A program made the position numbers and the translations under genes. From contig NZ_OU342399.1 of assembly GCF_910589745.1 (NCBI RefSeq), positions 620,001 through 684,000 of the forward strand: 64,000 bases of DNA, written 5' to 3'. How positions within the stretch are numbered: position 1 is the stretch's first letter; each line of letters starts with the position of its first letter. Under the pieces are notes generated by a model. That model did no database searches, had not been told where the DNA came from, and was given only the letters and a program-made list of their open reading frames with translations. The DNA comes from Candidatus Arcticimaribacter forsetii. Lineage in GTDB: Bacteria; Bacteroidota; Bacteroidia; Flavobacteriales; Flavobacteriaceae. Positions 61,369-64,000 of the stretch are shown one piece after another.

Positions 61369-62718
61369 ATGAAAAGTTTAAAATTAACAGCATTAGTTCT
61401 TCTATTTATCGGAACAGTAAATGCACAAAATTCAGATAATCCTTGGTTGATATCAGCTGGTTTTAATTCTGTTGGTTTACAAGGAGATTTTACTGGGAAT
61501 ACAAATGCTTTATTACAAAATGACTACCAAAGCCAAAGTATAGGTGTTCCTTCACTTTCTGTTTTCAGAACAATTTATGGAGGCCTTTCTCTAGGAGGTC
61601 AGTTTTCATTTAACTCTTTAATTAATGAGGCTGGTAGTTCTGATGCGGAATTTTTAAGTATCGATGCTGCCCTGAAATATGGTTTTGCAAGAGATTCTAA
61701 AGTTAGTCCATTTTTAAAGGCAGGTTTTGGACGATCTTCTATCGGAAGAAACGACGGGAGTTCTTTTAATTCTGCAGCTAATGCAACCGACACCTACTTT
61801 GGAGGTGCTGGTTTGAATTTAAGACTCAATGATCGATTCAGTGCTTTTGTAGAATCTAGTTATAGAGCTACACAAGATGCACCTAAAGGAAATTATTTAC
61901 AGCATACTGCTGGTTTTGCTTATGGTTTAGGTGCTGGAGATGCTGATAAAGATGGTGTTTCTGATAAAAAAGATAAGTGTCCAGATGTATTTGGACTTAA
62001 AGAGTTTGAAGGATGTCCTGATACCGATGCAGACGGAATTCCAGATAATTTAGACGACTGTCCTGAAGAAGCAGGTCCTAAAGAAAATAATGGGTGCCCT
62101 GATACTGACGGTGACGGAGTGTTAGATAAAGATGACGCTTGTAAAGAGGTAGCTGGACTAGTTGAATTAAATGGTTGTCCTGATGCAGATGAGGATGGAA
62201 TAGCCGATGCTGAAGACGAATGTCCACAAGAAGCTGGTGATGCCGAGAATAAAGGTTGTCCTTGGCCAGATACGGATGGAGATGGAGTTTTAGATAAAGA
62301 TGACACTTGTCCGGAAGAAGCAGGAACTGTTGAAGGAGCAGGTTGCCCTGATACATCCGCTGCTGTTGTAGCGCAATTAAACGAAGTTGGTTCTAGTATC
62401 TTCTTTGCTGCCGAAAGTGCTAAACTTATGGGTAAGAAAGTTATGACTGCTCTTGCTGAGATCAAAAAAGTTTTAGACGAAAACCCGAAAGCAAGCATCA
62501 TAATAGAAGGTCATGCTTCTACAGATGGTTCTGAAGAGTACAATCAAAAGTTATCTCTTAAGAGAGCAGAGGCTGTACAAGCTAAATTAATCGAACTAGG
62601 AGTAGATTCTAGTCGTTTAGTAGTTAAGCCTCTAGGAGAGTCTATGCCAATTAATGGTGATGACGCTGTTGAGGATAAAAGTAAAAGTAGACGCGTAGAG
62701 TTTAAAGCGAATATTTAA
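61369..62718 (+). CDS. OmpA-family outer membrane protein with thrombospondin type-3 repeats
   Basis: This 449-residue protein has a signal peptide ([20 protein letters not shown]). An N-terminal outer-membrane beta-barrel (about 25-188) includes a C-terminal FAYGLG strand. Five Asp-rich calcium-binding TSP type-3 repeats occupy 191-329 ([12 protein letters not shown] pattern with CP at repeat ends). The C-terminal OmpA domain (about 340-449) binds peptidoglycan, with [20 protein letters not shown] and [13 protein letters not shown]. It is likely an abundant structural protein that anchors the outer membrane to the wall. A strong terminator follows. It has its own -7 box. Confidence 0.93.
   Translation: MKSLKLTALVLLFIGTVNAQNSDNPWLISAGFNSVGLQGDFTGNTNALLQNDYQSQSIGVPSLSVFRTIYGGLSLGGQFSFNSLINEAGSSDAEFLSIDAALKYGFARDSKVSPFLKAGFGRSSIGRNDGSSFNSAANATDTYFGGAGLNLRLNDRFSAFVESSYRATQDAPKGNYLQHTAGFAYGLGAGDADKDGVSDKKDKCPDVFGLKEFEGCPDTDADGIPDNLDDCPEEAGPKENNGCPDTDGDGVLDKDDACKEVAGLVELNGCPDADEDGIADAEDECPQEAGDAENKGCPWPDTDGDGVLDKDDTCPEEAGTVEGAGCPDTSAAVVAQLNEVGSSIFFAAESAKLMGKKVMTALAEIKKVLDENPKASIIIEGHASTDGSEEYNQKLSLKRAEAVQAKLIELGVDSSRLVVKPLGESMPINGDDAVEDKSKSRRVEFKANI
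61939..62355 (+). repeat. Five TSP type-3 repeats in the OmpA-family gene
   Basis: Five in-frame units of about 27 codons (the fourth is 29) each start with D-x-D-x-DG and end with GCP. They are protein-level repeats with moderate base divergence. The even/odd spacing of Asp residues suggests Ca2+ binding that stiffens the linker between barrel and OmpA domain. Confidence 0.88.
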
Positions 62719-62735
62719 ACGTACTTCATAAACAT

Positions 62736-62769
62736 AAAAAAGGGGTGAACGTAAGCTCACCCCTTTTTT
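62736..62769 (+). terminator. Bidirectional terminator between the OmpA-family gene and rpe
   Basis: A 13-bp stem (AAAAAAGGGGTGA / TCACCCCTTTTTT) with an 8-base loop lies 17 bases after the OmpA-family stop and 18 bases before the rpe stop. T-tracts on both strands allow it to end transcription from either side. Confidence 0.9.
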
Positions 62770-62787
62770 ATTATTTTTTAATGAGCT

Positions 62788-63438
62788 TTATAAAGATTTA
62801 AGTCCCTCTATTGTTTTCATTGGGTCTTCTGCTCCAAAGACATAGCTCCCTGCCACCAAAACGTCTGCTCCTGCGTCTACCAGTTGTTTTGCATTTTTAT
62901 TGGTAACTCCACCGTCAATTTCAATTAACGCAGTACTTCCTTTTTCTGTAATCAGAGCTTTCAGTGCCCTTACTTTTGTGTAGGTTTCCTCAATAAACGA
63001 TTGTCCTCCAAAACCAGGATTTACGCTCATTATACAAACAACATCAATGTCTTTTATAATGGATTCTAATACCGAAATGGGAGTATGCGGATTTAAAGCA
63101 ACTCCAGCTTTCATTCCACATGATTTAATTTTCTGAAGGGTTCTGTGAAGATGATCACATGCTTCGTAATGAACAGTTAATACTGCAGATCCTAAGGCTG
63201 CAAAAGTTTCGATGTACTGATCAGGATTAACAATCATCAAGTGTACATCCAGAGGTTTAGTTGCGTGTTTAGCAATTGCTTTTAAAACAGGCATTCCAAA
63301 AGAAATATTTGGAACAAATACGCCGTCCATAATGTCTATATGAAACCAATCTGCTTGGCTTTTATTCAACATTTCTGAATCTTTTTGAAGATTTGCAAAA
63401 TCGGCTGCAAGAACCGAAGGAGCTATAAGTGTATTCAT
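62788..63438 (-). CDS. rpe: Ribulose-phosphate 3-epimerase
   Basis: Rpe interconverts ribulose-5-phosphate and xylulose-5-phosphate in the pentose phosphate pathway. The 216-residue TIM-barrel protein has APSVLAADFANLQKD (6-20), WFHIDIMDGVFVPNISFG (with the metal-binding His and Asp), VHLMIVNP, MSVNPGFGGQSFIEET and EIDGGVTNKN. Length and motifs are standard. The gene is downstream of rpoD on the same strand, but a UUCG-loop terminator lies between them. Confidence 0.96.
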   Translation of the reverse strand: MNTLIAPSVLAADFANLQKDSEMLNKSQADWFHIDIMDGVFVPNISFGMPVLKAIAKHATKPLDVHLMIVNPDQYIETFAALGSAVLTVHYEACDHLHRTLQKIKSCGMKAGVALNPHTPISVLESIIKDIDVVCIMSVNPGFGGQSFIEETYTKVRALKALITEKGSTALIEIDGGVTNKNAKQLVDAGADVLVAGSYVFGAEDPMKTIEGLKSL

Positions 63439-63461
63439 TTTAATAGTTAGTTTTTAGTTAT

Positions 63462-63485
63462 AAAAAAAGCAACCCGAAGGTTGCT
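63462..63485 (-). terminator. Rho-independent terminator after rpoD
   Basis: On the minus strand a 7-bp stem (AGCAACC / GGTTGCT) with a stable TTCG tetraloop is followed by a run of at least six T, 8 bases after the rpoD stop. It separates rpoD from rpe. Confidence 0.9.
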
Positions 63486-63492
63486 AGTTCAG

Positions 63493-64000
63493 TTATCCTA
63501 AATATGTTTTTAAGATTTTACTTCTAGAAGTATGCTTCAGTCTTCGGATTGCTTTTTCTTTTATCTGACGAACACGTTCGCGCGTTAAATCAAAAGTTTC
63601 TCCAATTTCTTCAAGAGTCATAGCATGTTGTTCTCCAAGTCCGAAATATAAACGAACAACATCTGCCTCCCTCGGAGTTAATGTTTCTAATGCACGCTCA
63701 ATTTCTGTTTTCAGAGATTCATGAAGAAGGGTTCTGTCTGGATTTGGAGATTCACCACTATTCAATACATCGTATAGGTTAGAATCTTCTCCTTCAACAA
63801 GTGGTGCATCCATCGATACATGTCTTCCCGAGTTTTTAAGAGATTCTTTTACGTCGTTGATTGTCATGTCTAGTTCCTTTGCAATTTCTTCTGCAGAAGG
63901 AGCTCTTTCATGTGCTTGTTCTAGAAAAGCGTATGTTTTATTGATTTTGTTAATCGAACCAATTTTATTCAACGGTAATCGTACAATTCTAGATTGTTCT
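63493..64000 (-). CDS. rpoD: RNA polymerase primary sigma factor RpoD/SigA (3' part)
   Basis: The gene continues past the right edge of the window; the visible 168 codons are its C-terminal portion. Before the first in-frame TTG, codons for SRIVRLPLNKIG remain in frame, showing that the true start is further out. Sigma region 3 (PLNKIG, APSAEEIAKELDMTINDV) and region 4 are present, including the -35-element helix-turn-helix TLEEIGETFDLTRERVRQIKEKAI. These match the short housekeeping sigma of Bacteroidota, which lacks much of the N-terminal 1.1 region. A terminator follows. Confidence 0.94.
   Translation of the reverse strand, partial: EQSRIVRLPLNKIGSINKINKTYAFLEQAHERAPSAEEIAKELDMTINDVKESLKNSGRHVSMDAPLVEGEDSNLYDVLNSGESPNPDRTLLHESLKTEIERALETLTPREADVVRLYFGLGEQHAMTLEEIGETFDLTRERVRQIKEKAIRRLKHTSRSKILKTYLG

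Noticed and set aside
61939-62355. Regular repeats that could be mistaken for a CRISPR array or satellite
   Set aside because: The units are in frame, differ in sequence, have no spacer pattern and translate to calcium-binding TSP3 repeats.
61920-62501. Minus-strand open frame of 193 codons opposite the OmpA-family gene
   Set aside because: It is a Ser/Pro-rich mirror of the Asp-rich TSP3 repeats and OmpA domain on the other strand. The sense gene has a signal peptide, domains, promoter and terminator, while the mirror has none.
1-64000. Mobile elements, prophage, defence islands or CRISPR arrays
   Set aside because: I saw no transposase, integrase, phage structural, restriction or cas-like genes and no long direct repeats; gene content and order are those of a core flavobacterial chromosome.

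Overview
The window is a gene-dense, low-GC stretch of chromosome from a member of the Bacteroidota, most likely the Flavobacteriaceae. Four things point there. Gliding and type IX secretion genes are present (gldJ, gldB, gldC, porV). The division and cell-wall (dcw) cluster has the Bacteroidota order with no ddl and an FtsZ with a very long tail. Several promoters match the Bacteroidota -7 consensus TAnnTTTG. Shine-Dalgarno sequences are mostly absent. There are 61 protein genes (one cut at each window edge) and one tRNA. No gap between genes exceeds 300 bases. I see no insertion sequence, prophage, CRISPR array or integration scar, so this is core genome rather than a mobile region.

Layout. 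1-10 kb: a truncated VPS10/BNR-repeat protein, murF, gldJ, porV, then pdhA-pdhC (pyruvate dehydrogenase E1 alpha and E2) closed by a strong terminator. 10-22 kb: an SDR oxidoreductase and a SprT-like protein, an MlaF/MlaE-type lipid ABC pair, a ketoacyl-ACP-synthase-III homologue, gcvP, a UbiA-like membrane protein overlapping a rhodanese, an M3 oligopeptidase and purEK. 22-39 kb: adk, obg, a TPR protein, mpl, a PaiB-like protein, radC, a deacetylase-fold protein, a YjjG-type nucleotidase, a MazG-like protein, aroA, queA, rlmN, a polyprenyl synthetase, dnaG, nadE, gldBC, engB and an alpha/beta hydrolase. 39.8-55.7 kb: the dcw cluster mraZ-rsmH-ftsL-ftsI-murE-mraY-murD-ftsW-murG-murC-ftsQ-ftsA-ftsZ, then a GatB/YqeY protein and tRNA-Arg(TCG). 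55.8-64 kb: a small membrane protein with a DUF1338 protein, a lipoprotein, nadC-nadB-nadA, an OmpA-family porin with thrombospondin type-3 repeats, rpe and the 3' end of rpoD.

How the genes work together. The dcw genes overlap or abut along about 15 kb and make lipid II and the divisome as one unit. mpl (peptidoglycan recycling) and murF (last cytoplasmic step) lie outside the cluster. nadA, nadB and nadC make nicotinate mononucleotide from aspartate, and nadE finishes NAD elsewhere in the window. pdhA-pdhC supply acetyl-CoA, while the E1 beta and E3 subunits must be encoded elsewhere.

The items I would look at first are: a primase whose four zinc-finger ligands are all replaced; the absence of porU (and cdd) from the place where flavobacteria usually carry them; a perfect terminator hairpin against the murF start codon; three 10-bp-spaced MraZ boxes upstream of mraZ; a deacetylase-fold protein without recognisable catalytic residues; and a UbiA-like protein with an incomplete first Asp motif and a near-leaderless GTG start. 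I found no clear candidate for a wholly new multi-gene system.
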